The position numbers were made by a program, and so were the translations under genes. Of a stretch of DNA of 64,000 bases, positions 43,917 to 53,164 are shown one piece after another. Numbering within the stretch: position 1 is the first letter of the stretch; each line of letters begins with the position of its first letter. The notes beneath the pieces were generated by a model. That model saw only the letters and a program-made list of their open reading frames with translations, searched no databases and had not been told where the DNA came from. The stretch is from Desmospora activa DSM 45169. Lineage in GTDB: Bacteria; Bacillota; Bacilli; Thermoactinomycetales; DSM-45169. The stretch is taken from the NCBI RefSeq assembly GCF_003046315.1, contig NZ_PZZP01000001.1:248001-312000 (forward strand). The letters are read 5' to 3'.

Positions 43917-44378
43917 TTACAACTTATATAAATGAACACCGCGCTGAAATTGCTCTGATACGGAGTAAATGATTGATTCTATTCTCTTCCAATCCCCACC
44001 GGCCAATCCGCACCCGATGTTATAGGGAAGGCCGACTTTGATAAAATCTTGGTCTTCCATTCCTTCTAAGTGATGAAACATCGAGCGAAGCGCAGAGCGG
44101 AATGCTTCATAATCGGTCTGTTTACCGCGGCCATAGTGATACTGACCGTAAAGGTTAAAGATGAGTCGCTGATCGCGGTGCCAAGCATAGGAGAGACTCC
44201 CTAACCGTTCTCGCGAGCCGACTGGAACTGGGTATTCTTTGTCCGTTTGAAACGCTTCAGGGTAACGTTTGGCGATTTGTTTGGCGATGCCTGCCCCCAT
44301 GGTAGCGAAACAATTGGCCTGATGGCCGATAACGGTACAATCGCTTTGCAGAAGATCACCGTGATGGATAGAAAGCAC
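43917..44378 (-). CDS. Macrodomain protein (ADP-ribosyl hydrolase-like)
   Basis: 153 residues. GDLLQSDCTVIGHQANCFATMGAGIAKQI (ADP-ribose loop) and GLPYNIGCGLAGGDWKRIESII are the two halves of the binding site, in the TARG1/DarG-type branch rather than the MacroD branch. Would remove ADP-ribose from macromolecules. No DarT-like toxin gene is adjacent. GTG 44378 is chosen for GGAGTGAGG just upstream; an ATG at 44396 has no ribosome binding site. Confidence 0.85.
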   Translation of the reverse strand: MLSIHHGDLLQSDCTVIGHQANCFATMGAGIAKQIAKRYPEAFQTDKEYPVPVGSRERLGSLSYAWHRDQRLIFNLYGQYHYGRGKQTDYEAFRSALRSMFHHLEGMEDQDFIKVGLPYNIGCGLAGGDWKRIESIIYSVSEQFQRGVHLYKL

Positions 44379-44485
44379 TTTCCTCACTCCGATCATGTTT
44401 AAAAGTGGTCAATCGATATCAATTCATTTTAATATAACAGTTGAGAAATATGGATTCGATGAACTTTTGGGGATTATAATTTCAT

Positions 44486-44514
44486 TTGACGGTGGAGAAA
44501 AATATTGATACCAT
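44486..44514 (+). promoter_or_regulatory. Possible promoter for the TetR gene
   Basis: TTGACG (44486-44491), 17-base spacer, TACCAT (44509-44514). The palindrome at 44522-44541 covers the start-site region just downstream. Confidence 0.45.
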
Positions 44515-44521
44515 CATATTG

Positions 44522-44541
44522 ATGTTAGTGAATACTAACAT
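44522..44541. promoter_or_regulatory. TetR-type operator upstream of its regulator gene
   Basis: ATGTTAGT-GAAT-ACTAACAT, a perfect palindrome with 8-bp arms. The core GTTAGT-N4-ACTAAC recurs with one change before the phosphotransferase gene (45276-45291). Confidence 0.65.
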
Positions 44542-44566
44542 TCGGTCGTGGAGGGTTTCATCGGTT

Positions 44567-45142
44567 ATGGATGCCATCAAAACAAGGGACAAAATTTTGT
44601 TTGCAGCTATCGATTTGTTTGCCGAGAAAGGTTTTCGTGCCGTTACCACAATTGAAATCGCCAAGAGAGCTTCCGTCAGTGAAATGACGGTTTTCCGTCA
44701 TTTTGGCACTAAAAAAAACATCTTGGATTATGCCATCGATAAATTTTCTCATGATGTTCCCATGCAAAAAATTTTTCAGGAACAAATTACTTGGGATCTA
44801 GAAAAGGATCTGTTGATGTTTAGTCAAGAGTGTCAAAAACTGATGAAGAAGAATAAAAAAGCGTTTCGTATAATCATACAAGAGATTAGACATTTTCCTG
44901 ATCTGGAGGATAAAATGATATGCAAAAATCCCCAAAAGCTCAGGCGATTGTTGGTCGATTATTTTACACGGATGCAGGAGATGGGGAAGATGATTCAAAC
45001 CGCCCCAGAAGTGCCTGCGATGGCAGTGGTTTCCCTGTGCGTAGTCGGAACGTTTGATGTGGAAATGCTTTTCACAGATGTGACCGCCGATCATTTCATC
45101 ACTGATAACATCAAAATTTTTGCCAGAGGGCTTACGCCATAA
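44567..45142 (+). CDS. TetR/AcrR-family repressor
   Basis: 191 residues. N-terminal helix-turn-helix (ILFAAIDLFAEKGFRAVTTIEIAKRASVSEMTVFRHF), then a ligand-binding helical domain unique to the protein. ATG 44567 is behind GGAGGG. Placed upstream of a rifampicin-phosphotransferase-like gene and an MFS pump, with similar palindromes before itself and the phosphotransferase gene, so it very probably represses both. Comparable to the yvkB-yvkC-yvkA group of Bacillus as I recall it. Confidence 0.92.
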   Translation: MDAIKTRDKILFAAIDLFAEKGFRAVTTIEIAKRASVSEMTVFRHFGTKKNILDYAIDKFSHDVPMQKIFQEQITWDLEKDLLMFSQECQKLMKKNKKAFRIIIQEIRHFPDLEDKMICKNPQKLRRLLVDYFTRMQEMGKMIQTAPEVPAMAVVSLCVVGTFDVEMLFTDVTADHFITDNIKIFARGLTP

Positions 45143-45264
45143 GCCAATAGCTGAAATAACCTCGGGAGCTAGAGCGAGCCTGATATTAAAGTGAAACGTC
45201 CATCTGTGAATGTTTTTTCGGATGGTTTGTTCCGTTTCGATAAAAAAGGTTCGCTCTTTTCCGT

Positions 45265-45298
45265 CCTTACTGATAGTTAGTACCCACTAGCAGTAAGG
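45265..45298. promoter_or_regulatory. Operator/promoter region of the phosphotransferase gene
   Basis: CCTTACTG...CAGTAAGG are perfect outer arms. Inside, GTTAGT-ACCC-ACTAGC (45276-45291) repeats the TetR-gene operator core with one mismatch. A possible -35 TTAGTA (45277-45282) and -10 TATATA (45300-45305), 17 bases apart, overlap it, so a bound repressor would block RNA polymerase. Confidence 0.55.
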
Positions 45299-45338
45299 AT
45301 ATATAAAAAAGCTGGATACAAAAAAGGGGTTGTTTGTT

Positions 45339-47897
45339 GTGTACACCGTATCCTTTGGTGACATCGGTCAGACTGATGCAAAAGTAGGGGCAAAAGCAGA
45401 AAATCTCTCGTTTTTGGTTGAGCATGGTTTTCCGGTTCCGGCTGGATTTGTTGTAACGATGGATGCCTTCCTCCGGGTATTAGAAGAAAACGAGCTCTGC
45501 TTTGAGAATACGGAGGAATGGGGTCAAAAACTTTCAACACTTCAGATTCCATTAGAAGTGCAAACAGAGTTGGAAAACGCTTTTCAACCGTTGCTGGATA
45601 CTTACGGTTCTGTCGCTGTTCGCTCCTCTTCTGAAGCGGAAGATTTAGAAGGAGCTTCGTTTGCGGGACAGTATGAAACCTTTCTCCATATCCGTACCTT
45701 TGCAGAATTGCAGGAGAAATTAAAGGCATGTTGGGCGTCGATGTTTGCTCCAGCGGTTGTACAATATCTACAGCAGATGGAGATGGATACCACTGTATTG
45801 CCGATGGGTGTCATCGTTCAAGGGTTGGTAAAATCAGATGTGTCTGGTGTTATATTTAGCACCAATCCGGTTTCCAATAACGCTGAGGAAATGATGATCA
45901 ATGCCAGTTATGGCTTGGGGGAAGGGATCGTTTCTGGTGTGGTCTCCCCCGATCTGTGGACGGTAAGGAAAGAGGATGGAACAACGATCGCGAAAGAATT
46001 AGGTAGTAAAGAAGTAGAAATCCATCCGGATGTTAGGGGAACGAAAACGCTAGCGACTCCGTTGGAGGATCGGGACCGATTTTGCCTGGAGGAGGAACCG
46101 ATTTTTGCATTGGTGCAGTTGACACAAAGGATAGAGGAATTATACGGACATGCTGTCGATGTGGAGTTTGCCCTTAAAGATGGTCAAATCTATCTGTTGC
46201 AGGCGCGTCCAATCACTGGTTTAACTGCAAAGCCCCTCTCTGAATTTCAACAGTCGATCACACTGGGAGAAGCGGAGAGACAGGATGGATGCTGGGTTCA
46301 GTTTGACAATCTGACGGGGGCGCTTACCCCTTTGGATGCTTCTTTCCTCATTCCAATCGTGCCAGTGGCCATGCAAGCGGAAAATCAACCGATGCCGATG
46401 AAAATGAAATTGTACAAGGGTCATGTTTACACTTTCATGAGCCCGCCACCAGGGGCAGAGGAAATGGATATGGAAAAAATGATGGCGGAACAGTATAAAA
46501 AGATGGCCCCTTTGTTTCCCCATTTGCAGCAACGGATGATGGATGCGATCAACACCCATCTGCTCCCGCAATACCGCCGCTTTGAAGAAGAAGCGCACAA
46601 CCCGCTCGCATTGGAGGAAGCATGGAAGAAGGTGCAGGAGCTATATGAATTTCACAAGAAAGCGTGGCAGGTCCATTTTGAAGTCGTTATACCACAGGGT
46701 GCCCTCAATATGGCTTTGGCGAAAACTTACCAGGAACTGTTGGGAGAAGAAGATACAACCGCAGTCCACGAATTATTGACAGGGACGATGAATAAGTTCC
46801 TGGAAACGGAGCGAGAGCTGTGCAAACTGGCTGAACAGGTAAAGGCGGAACCTGAATTATACGCGCTTTTCCGCGAGAATGAACCGGAGAAGTTGTGGTC
46901 GCTCCTTTCCAACTCTGCACAGGGTGAATCCTTTCTGGCCGCTGTCAAAGATTTTCTCTCGGTTTATGGCTATCGTCCCATCCATGATCATCGCATCAGT
47001 GAAACCTGGGTGGAAAACCCAACCCATGCCATGAGAGCGATCGCCAGCTATGTGGAGAGGGATTATGATTTTGACGCAGAGTTTCAACAGGGAGTGGAGA
47101 AGCGCCAAGCTCGGGTAGAGGAAGTGTTGCGCAGGATACCGGAAGGGGAAGGAAAGCAACGGTTTATGCAGTTGCATCAGTGGGCGTTGGATGCCGCCTG
47201 CGTCCGAGATGACCATCATTTTTATATCGATGCGATGCTACCGGCGTACTCCCATCTCTTTTTGCTCAATGTCGGAAAGACACTGGTTCGGCACAGGGTG
47301 TTGGCCGCTCCGCAAGATATCCTGTATCTGTATTGGGATGAACTGCTCGATTGCTTGCAAAAACCACAATCGATGGTAGAAGAGGTAGAGAGGCGAAAAG
47401 AAGAGCATCACCAAAATCAACATCGATCTCTTCCCTCCTACTTTGGTGAAATACCGGCGGCATTAAAAGAGAACCCGATGATGAAGGAGCTTTTTGGCTC
47501 GATCGAAGTGAAAAGTACAGATGATTTGATTGTAGGTAACGCCGCATCGAGCGGAACTTACACCGGTGTGGTAAAAGTGATCCAGGGTCCGGCGGAGTTT
47601 GGGAAGTTGCAAGAGGGGGAAGTTTTGGTTTGTAAAACGACTACCCCGACATGGATGACCCTCTTTGCTACGGCGGGGGCGGTGGTGACTGACGGAGGCG
47701 GTGTTCTCTCCCACACCGGCATTATCGCCCGAGAATACGGCCTGCCGGCGGTGTTGGGAACAAAAGTGGCGACGCAAAGGCTGCAAGATGGCGATAAGGT
47801 GATGGTTGATGGTACCCACGGCACCGTCACGGTGGTAGAGGCGGTTCTAAATGAAGCGGCTGCCACAGTAGCAGTAAGACGGGAGGAGCGTCGTTGA
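45339..47897 (+). CDS. rph: PEP-synthase-like phosphotransferase, probable rifampicin phosphotransferase
   Basis: 852 residues. N-terminal ATP-grasp domain (KAENLSFLVEHGFPVPAGFVVT; VAVRSSSEAEDLEGASFAGQYET; VEFALKDGQIYLLQARPI), a ~400-residue central domain and a C-terminal swivelling His domain (GGVLSHTGIIAREYGLPAVLGT) whose His carries phosphate. Length and layout match Rph, which phosphorylates rifamycins using ATP, rather than PEP synthase, which has an extra PEP/pyruvate barrel. GTG 45339 lies 9 bases after AAAGGGG. Overlaps the MFS gene by 4 bases. The central domain is the drug-binding part in Rph. Confidence 0.75.
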   Translation: MYTVSFGDIGQTDAKVGAKAENLSFLVEHGFPVPAGFVVTMDAFLRVLEENELCFENTEEWGQKLSTLQIPLEVQTELENAFQPLLDTYGSVAVRSSSEAEDLEGASFAGQYETFLHIRTFAELQEKLKACWASMFAPAVVQYLQQMEMDTTVLPMGVIVQGLVKSDVSGVIFSTNPVSNNAEEMMINASYGLGEGIVSGVVSPDLWTVRKEDGTTIAKELGSKEVEIHPDVRGTKTLATPLEDRDRFCLEEEPIFALVQLTQRIEELYGHAVDVEFALKDGQIYLLQARPITGLTAKPLSEFQQSITLGEAERQDGCWVQFDNLTGALTPLDASFLIPIVPVAMQAENQPMPMKMKLYKGHVYTFMSPPPGAEEMDMEKMMAEQYKKMAPLFPHLQQRMMDAINTHLLPQYRRFEEEAHNPLALEEAWKKVQELYEFHKKAWQVHFEVVIPQGALNMALAKTYQELLGEEDTTAVHELLTGTMNKFLETERELCKLAEQVKAEPELYALFRENEPEKLWSLLSNSAQGESFLAAVKDFLSVYGYRPIHDHRISETWVENPTHAMRAIASYVERDYDFDAEFQQGVEKRQARVEEVLRRIPEGEGKQRFMQLHQWALDAACVRDDHHFYIDAMLPAYSHLFLLNVGKTLVRHRVLAAPQDILYLYWDELLDCLQKPQSMVEEVERRKEEHHQNQHRSLPSYFGEIPAALKENPMMKELFGSIEVKSTDDLIVGNAASSGTYTGVVKVIQGPAEFGKLQEGEVLVCKTTTPTWMTLFATAGAVVTDGGGVLSHTGIIAREYGLPAVLGTKVATQRLQDGDKVMVDGTHGTVTVVEAVLNEAAATVAVRREERR

Positions 47898-49225
47898 AAC
47901 TGACAGGTAAGGAATGGACAATGATTGCCGCCATCTTGGCGGCATCAATGTTGGTTCCAGTCAATTCAACCATCATCGCCGTCGGTCTGTCTGCGATTGC
48001 CTCCACCTTTGGGGAAAGCCTGTCACAAATCTCCTGGGTGGTAACGGTTTATTTGATCGTGATGGCTGTGACGCAGCCGATCGCCGGTAAACTGGGGGAT
48101 ATTTATGGCAACGGAAAGGTTTTGATGGCAGGTTTAGTCTGTTTTTTAGTCGCATCCATCGCCTGTGCATTCTCGTTTCATCCGCTGTGGTTGATTGTGT
48201 TTCGGGGTGTGCAGGCATTGGGTGGGGCATTAATGACACCAAATGCGATTGCTCTGATCCGCTTTACGGTTCCACGGGAGCGTTTAGGGACCGTAATGGG
48301 GACGTTTGGATTGACAGCGGGTCTTGGGGCGGCTGCTGGTCCTCTGATTGGTTCCCTCTTAATCGGTACCTGGGGCTGGCAATCGATGTTTTGGGTCAAT
48401 GTTCCCTTTTTAGTCTTTTCGATCCTCGCCTGTATCTGGGCACTACCCGCTACTGCTCGGAAGGATCGCGTTCCTTTGGATCTCCTGGGATCGGTCTATC
48501 TGGCGGTGGGGTTTACGCTTTTGATTCTGCTTTTCAAAGGACAGAGTGGCTTTGTCTCACTGTTGATGGTGTTGGGTTTGCTCATCTCCGCTGTTCTATT
48601 TACTCGGCACGAGAGACGGATATCGGAGCCACTGATCGATTTTGCGCTGTTTAAACGCCTTCCGTTTGTTAGTGCAAATCTCTCGATCCTATGCAGCAAT
48701 TTTGTGATGTACGGAATTTTATTGGCGATGCCATTGTTGTTGGAGAGTCAATTTCAGATGGATGAGAGCCAAATCGGCTATGTCTTGGTTGCACTTACTC
48801 TGTCGATGACGCTCATTTCCCCATTGGGTGGCTACTTAACGGATCGGCTGGGAAAAAGGCCGATGGTAATCACCTCCTTTGTATTGACGACCATTGCTGC
48901 CGTTTTGCTTTGGGTGGTTATCCCGATGGGCTCACTCTCCCTGGTGGTTGTTTCCTTGGTCGTGGCTGGGGTTGGTTGTGGTATCGGGATGGGGGCGATG
49001 CAACTTTCCTCTTTGGATGCGGTGGAACAGGAAAAATCGGGCATCGCTTCAGGGATCTTTTCCACCTTCCGCTACTTCGGCAGCATGATCGCTTCCGCGC
49101 TTATCGCCATTACCGCAGGATCATCATTTTTGTTCGGCTGCTTTGTGGCCGCCGCATTCGCTGGGATCGTCATTTCTCTAGGAATCAGAAAACATCCGTC
49201 GGCCGAATCACAACGAGCGGCGTAA
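47894..49225 (+). CDS. MFS multidrug efflux transporter (DHA2-like)
   Basis: 443 residues with about 12-14 membrane helices. Motif D1-like region ([21 protein letters not shown]), motif A-like [16 protein letters not shown], and antiporter motif C-like [18 protein letters not shown]. Translationally coupled (4-base overlap) to the phosphotransferase gene, so modification and efflux of the same compound class are likely. Starts with an alternative codon (TTG) at the overlap. Confidence 0.9.
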   Translation: MKLTGKEWTMIAAILAASMLVPVNSTIIAVGLSAIASTFGESLSQISWVVTVYLIVMAVTQPIAGKLGDIYGNGKVLMAGLVCFLVASIACAFSFHPLWLIVFRGVQALGGALMTPNAIALIRFTVPRERLGTVMGTFGLTAGLGAAAGPLIGSLLIGTWGWQSMFWVNVPFLVFSILACIWALPATARKDRVPLDLLGSVYLAVGFTLLILLFKGQSGFVSLLMVLGLLISAVLFTRHERRISEPLIDFALFKRLPFVSANLSILCSNFVMYGILLAMPLLLESQFQMDESQIGYVLVALTLSMTLISPLGGYLTDRLGKRPMVITSFVLTTIAAVLLWVVIPMGSLSLVVVSLVVAGVGCGIGMGAMQLSSLDAVEQEKSGIASGIFSTFRYFGSMIASALIAITAGSSFLFGCFVAAAFAGIVISLGIRKHPSAESQRAA

Positions 49226-49250
49226 ATCCCCCTCTATACGAAGGATCAGC

Positions 49251-49414
49251 TTGATGACAAAGTGGGCCCGGGTCCCGATTTCCGTTTCGCTCCACTTTCC
49301 ATTTCAAGGATGTGGGGCTGTCCGCTCCATCTCCTCCGTCCCCAACCAGCGGCCAAAAGAAAAGCATATGTGGCCGCTAACGGTTGGGGTCTACGGAGAC
49401 TCCGCTGGGTAGTC
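49251..49414. repeat. Structured intergenic repeat, copy 2 (inverted relative to copy 1)
   Basis: Reverse complement is nearly identical to 11387-11551, including the long hairpin (GGTTGGGG...CCCCAACC; AGCGGCCA/TGGCCGCT) and the block CGATTTCCGTTTCGCTCC. Located after the MFS stop and before a terminator, again in a 3' UTR, but in the opposite orientation to transcription. The whole 49226-49681 interval otherwise has no gene. Confidence 0.8.
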
Positions 49415-49420
49415 GGCAGT

Positions 49421-49467
49421 GCGAGACTAAGGAACGAAGTGACTATAGCGAGACTTGTACTTTAGTG
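49421..49467. repeat. Short dispersed repeat adjoining the structured repeat
   Basis: Aligns with 5856-5903, sharing GCGAGACTTGTnCTTT and the GAGAC..AG.A.CGAAG block. Seven bases from copy 2 of the large repeat. Confidence 0.45.
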
Positions 49468-49530
49468 CAAAGGTCGCTACACCGGAAATCGCTCCCCTCC
49501 TCCCGTGATCAAGGTTTGTCATCTATCTGC

Positions 49531-49558
49531 CCCCTCTCTATAAAGGGGATTTTTTTGT
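49531..49558 (+). terminator. Terminator of the resistance cassette
   Basis: CCCCTCT and AGGGGA form a short stem followed by TTTTTTTG, 300 bases after the MFS stop. Confidence 0.65.
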
Positions 49559-49681
49559 GGTCATTCTAAGAAAATACCAAGAAAGAGTCGATACCCTAGG
49601 ATTGCATTCCTTTGTGCTTGAATTTGATCGACACTTTCGGTATCAATAAAATAACAGCTCCCTTGGTGGAGGGGGATTGGG

Positions 49682-50356
49682 ATGAAAATTTTAATTATCG
49701 AGGATGATCGTCCCCTATTGGAATCGCTACAACGGATATTGGCGACGGAATTTGAGGTGGAGACGGCGACATCCGGGGATGAAGGGTTGTATTTGGCTGA
49801 GCAGGATATTGTTGATTGTATCGTTCTCGATATTATGCTGCCGGAAATCGATGGTTTGGATATTTTAACCGCTTTACGCAAACAGAACATCGAGGTTCCG
49901 GTTTTATTGTTGACCGCCAGGGACAGTGTGGAGGACAGGGTGACCGGGTTGGAGCGAGGGGCTGACGATTACCTGGTAAAACCTTTTGCCATGCCGGAGT
50001 TGCTGGCCCGGGTACGCGCCCTTCTGCGCCGCAAGGGTAGCCTTAAGCAGGAGGGCCTCTTACAATACGGACCGATTCAATTGCGCTTAAAGGAGCAGGA
50101 GGGGTATGTTGACGGTTCCCCGCTGCAGCTGACGGTAAAAGAGTTTTCGATGTTGGAGTATTTGCTGCAAAATGCGGAGCAGATTTTAACCCGTGAGCAA
50201 TTGTATGACCGGGTATGGGGCTTTGATGCGGTTACATCCCTCTCCATTGTGGAATTGTATGTTCATTACCTGCGCAAAAAATTGTCCAAACACGGTGTGA
50301 GTGGAATGATTCATACCATCCGAGGTGTGGGCTATATGTTAAAGGAAGACGTGTGA
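49682..50356 (+). CDS. OmpR/PhoB-family response regulator
   Basis: 224 residues. Receiver domain with D8-D9, phosphoacceptor D50 (IVLDIMLP), T in LLLTARD, K in YLVKPF; C-terminal winged helix (LTVKEFSMLEYLL, VWGFDAVTSLSIVELYVHYLRKKL, TIRGVGYML). The stop overlaps the kinase start by one base. Neighbouring HtrA suggests a role in envelope or secretion stress similar to CssR, which is inference from context. Confidence 0.94.
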   Translation: MKILIIEDDRPLLESLQRILATEFEVETATSGDEGLYLAEQDIVDCIVLDIMLPEIDGLDILTALRKQNIEVPVLLLTARDSVEDRVTGLERGADDYLVKPFAMPELLARVRALLRRKGSLKQEGLLQYGPIQLRLKEQEGYVDGSPLQLTVKEFSMLEYLLQNAEQILTREQLYDRVWGFDAVTSLSIVELYVHYLRKKLSKHGVSGMIHTIRGVGYMLKEDV

Positions 50357-51588
50357 TGTTTCGTAAAACACAGCTGATGTTAACCCTGCAAAATGCCGCT
50401 GTCTTTTTGCTGATTATCAGTATTTTCGGGGCTTCTTTTTATTGGTATATGGAGAAGCAATCATACGATAAAATTGATCGCGCTCTGTTGTTGCAAGCGC
50501 AATTAGAGGAAGCGCGCATGCTGGGAGTGGATCTGGCTGCGGATAAAACCTTGGACCCGCTCATCGGCAAAATCATCTGGGATGAGGAGCACGGCGTGGT
50601 CTACAGTCGTATGCCGGCTGCGTTTTTGGAGAAAATTGAACAGCTGTATCCGCAAAAAGCTGATGGAAAAGTGCACACCCTTCAAGTTGAAGGGTTTACT
50701 TTTCGTTCCTTGGCTATTTCCGTTGAAACCACCAGCGGTACCTGGACCGTCCAAGCCCTCCGCAATATCGACGCTGAAATGATGACCTTGCAAGCGATGC
50801 GCACCAACATCGTCATCGGTTGTATCCTGGCGGCGATCGTGGCCGTGGTGGCGGGATATACCCTGGCTCGACGGGCATTGGTACCCATCCGCCGCTCCTG
50901 GGAAGCCCAACAGCAATTTGTGGCGGACGCTTCCCATGAATTGCGGACACCGCTTTCCGTCATTCAGATGAGGACGGAGCTGATGCTGAAAAACCCTGAG
51001 CAATTGATTCGGGAAAACAGCGATGATATCTCTACCATCTATCGCGAAACCCGCCGCATGCGAAAACTGGTGGCCGACTTACTTACATTGGCCCGTAGTG
51101 ATTCCGACCAACTGCAAATCGAACGCAAGCGGTTTCGGTTGGATGAACTGGCAGAGGAAGTATCCCAACACTTTACCGAATTGGCGGCACTGGCAGATCT
51201 CTCCTTCCATACCCGGATTGAATCGAATTTATGGTGCTACGGGGATCGGGAAAGAATTCATCAGTTACTCGTTATTTTGTTGGATAACGCGATTACTTAC
51301 ACACCTAGTGGGGGAACGGTTCAACTCTCCTGTGCAAAAAAGGGAAACACCCTTACGATTGAAGTAACGGATACTGGTACAGGGATCGCTGCAAAAGATC
51401 TGCCCAAAATTTTTGAGCGCTTTTACCGTGGGGATAAGGCACGAAGTCGTGCACATGGCGGAACCGGTTTAGGCTTGAGCATCGCCAAATGGATTGTGGA
51501 TGAACACCGCGGTCAGATCTCGGTAGCAAGCATTCCTGAGAATGGGACGACAGTGACGGTAAAGCTGGCGGCCGCCGTCGAGCGGTGA
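50356..51588 (+). CDS. Sensor histidine kinase
   Basis: 410 residues. Two membrane helices (about 12-32 and 152-172) flank a ~120-residue extracytoplasmic sensor; then HAMP-like linker, phosphoacceptor His194 (DASHELRTPLSVI), N box (LVILLDNAITYTPSGG), G1 DTGTGIAAKDL, F box IFERFYRGD, G2 GGTGLGLSIAKWIV. Cognate to the preceding regulator (TGATG overlap). Ligand unknown. Confidence 0.94.
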   Translation: MFRKTQLMLTLQNAAVFLLIISIFGASFYWYMEKQSYDKIDRALLLQAQLEEARMLGVDLAADKTLDPLIGKIIWDEEHGVVYSRMPAAFLEKIEQLYPQKADGKVHTLQVEGFTFRSLAISVETTSGTWTVQALRNIDAEMMTLQAMRTNIVIGCILAAIVAVVAGYTLARRALVPIRRSWEAQQQFVADASHELRTPLSVIQMRTELMLKNPEQLIRENSDDISTIYRETRRMRKLVADLLTLARSDSDQLQIERKRFRLDELAEEVSQHFTELAALADLSFHTRIESNLWCYGDRERIHQLLVILLDNAITYTPSGGTVQLSCAKKGNTLTIEVTDTGTGIAAKDLPKIFERFYRGDKARSRAHGGTGLGLSIAKWIVDEHRGQISVASIPENGTTVTVKLAAAVER

Positions 51589-51648
51589 AGAAGAGATCAA
51601 ACCGATTGGTTTGATATCAAAAGACTGTCGACAAACCGACGCTCTGCA

Positions 51649-51686
51649 AAAAATGGGCTCCCTCGATACGAGGGAACCCATTTTTA
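51649..51686. terminator. Bidirectional terminator (kinase / htrA)
   Basis: AAATGGGcTCCCTCG and CGAGGGAaCCCATTTTT form a long stem between convergent genes. A second hairpin (GATCAAACC-GATT-GGTTTGAT, near 51595) precedes it. Confidence 0.85.
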
Positions 51687-51693
51687 GGGATAC

Positions 51694-52863
51694 TTATCTT
51701 TCCTGCAGTTCGGTGGAGGCAGTTTTCTTACTGCCGTCACGGTAGTACGAGATTTTGATGTTGTCTCTCACCTCTTTTTCCTTCCACAGGTAGGATTGGA
51801 CATCAGCTGCGCTCTGCACTTTCTTTCCATCCAGCTCCACGATGACATCGAGACGATTCAGCCCTGCTTTGGCGGCACTACTTCCGGACGATACTTCTAG
51901 CAGCACAACCCCCTGGGTAACGGAAGTGGGGAGGTTTAGCTTTGATTCTCGATCACTTTCAGAAATGGTATCCAGATCCCGCATTGCGATTCCCATAAAT
52001 GGCCGCTGTACTTTGCCGTGTTGGATCAGATCTTGGATAATCGGTTTGGCTTCATTAATGGGGATAGCAAATCCGATTCCCTCAACCCCCGTTTGTGCGA
52101 CCTTCATGCTGTTGATCCCGATCACTTGACCGGCACCGTTGACCAGGGCTCCACCGCTGTTACCGGGGTTGATGGCAGCATCCGTTTGGATCACGTCCAT
52201 CGTTTGATTGCTGGAAATGGAGATTTGTCGTTTGGGAGAACTGATGATCCCAGAGGTAACCGATTGGTAAAACTGCATCCCAATGGGATTGCCGATCGCA
52301 ATCGCAGGTTCTCCGGCTTTAATGGTGTCGGAGTTTCCCCATTCGGCTACAGCCCCTACCCCGTCATCGGGGATTTCTAAAACCGCTAGATCAGTCGCCT
52401 CATCGCTACCCAACACATTGGCTGTGACGGTTTTTTCATTTTTGTCATCAGAGAGCACAATACGAACCTCATTTGCTCCAGCGATAACATGGTGATTGGT
52501 TACAATCAAGGCTTTTCCATTTTCTTTGGCATAGACGATACCGGAGCCACTTCCGCGATCTTGCTCTTGAGGGCTAAAAGGATCTCCGCTGTCTTGAACA
52601 TTGATCACACCAACCACCGCAGGCAACGCTTTTTCCACTGCCTTGGTCACATCACTGTTTACATCGACGCTAACCGGTTGCGTGTCTACGGTTTCTGCGG
52701 GTTGGTTGGAATTCGTGCTGGAATGATTCCTAGAGAAGATCCCTTCTCCGGTAAAAGCGGGGGAAATGGTTAGGGTTAAGATGGAACTGACAACACCGGT
52801 AATCAAGGCGGTCACCAAAACGATGGCGAGGGGAAAGCTTTTGGAACTCTTGTAATAACCCAT
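51694..52863 (-). CDS. HtrA-family membrane-anchored serine protease
   Basis: 389 residues. N-terminal signal anchor (about 11-35), low-complexity Ser/Asn linker, trypsin-like domain with His125 (TNHHVIAG), Asp158 (DLAVLEI) and Ser236 (INPGNSGGAL), then one PDZ domain (SSAAKAGLNRLDVIVELDGKKV). Degrades misfolded exported proteins. B. subtilis htrB (yvtA) lies beside cssRS in the same way, so control by the adjacent two-component system is plausible. Confidence 0.93.
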   Translation of the reverse strand: MGYYKSSKSFPLAIVLVTALITGVVSSILTLTISPAFTGEGIFSRNHSSTNSNQPAETVDTQPVSVDVNSDVTKAVEKALPAVVGVINVQDSGDPFSPQEQDRGSGSGIVYAKENGKALIVTNHHVIAGANEVRIVLSDDKNEKTVTANVLGSDEATDLAVLEIPDDGVGAVAEWGNSDTIKAGEPAIAIGNPIGMQFYQSVTSGIISSPKRQISISSNQTMDVIQTDAAINPGNSGGALVNGAGQVIGINSMKVAQTGVEGIGFAIPINEAKPIIQDLIQHGKVQRPFMGIAMRDLDTISESDRESKLNLPTSVTQGVVLLEVSSGSSAAKAGLNRLDVIVELDGKKVQSAADVQSYLWKEKEVRDNIKISYYRDGSKKTASTELQER

Positions 52864-53164
52864 GAGTTACCCTCCTTGATCTTTTTAACTTTCGCGATTA
52901 TAAGTAACCCGTAGCAACGGTGGTTTTTCCTTCGACACTCCATCTCCCACTTCGGTATAACACACACCATTGCAATCGGGAACATTACCAATGATGAAGG
53001 AACAATCTTGGTTTTTCCTTTGAAAAGTTATATCGATAGTATTTCCATTTTTCAAGAAAAAGAGGCCTGACTAGATTTTTTTTCGGTAGAATGGGCAAGG
53101 AGGCAAAAGATATCTGTGTCCAGATGAACAAAAGTGATCCAAACGAAGAACGATTACAAAATAA

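Noticed and set aside
46221-47866. Several minus-strand open frames of 90-126 codons
   Set aside because: All lie antisense within the 852-codon phosphotransferase gene and lack start signals or recognisable domains.
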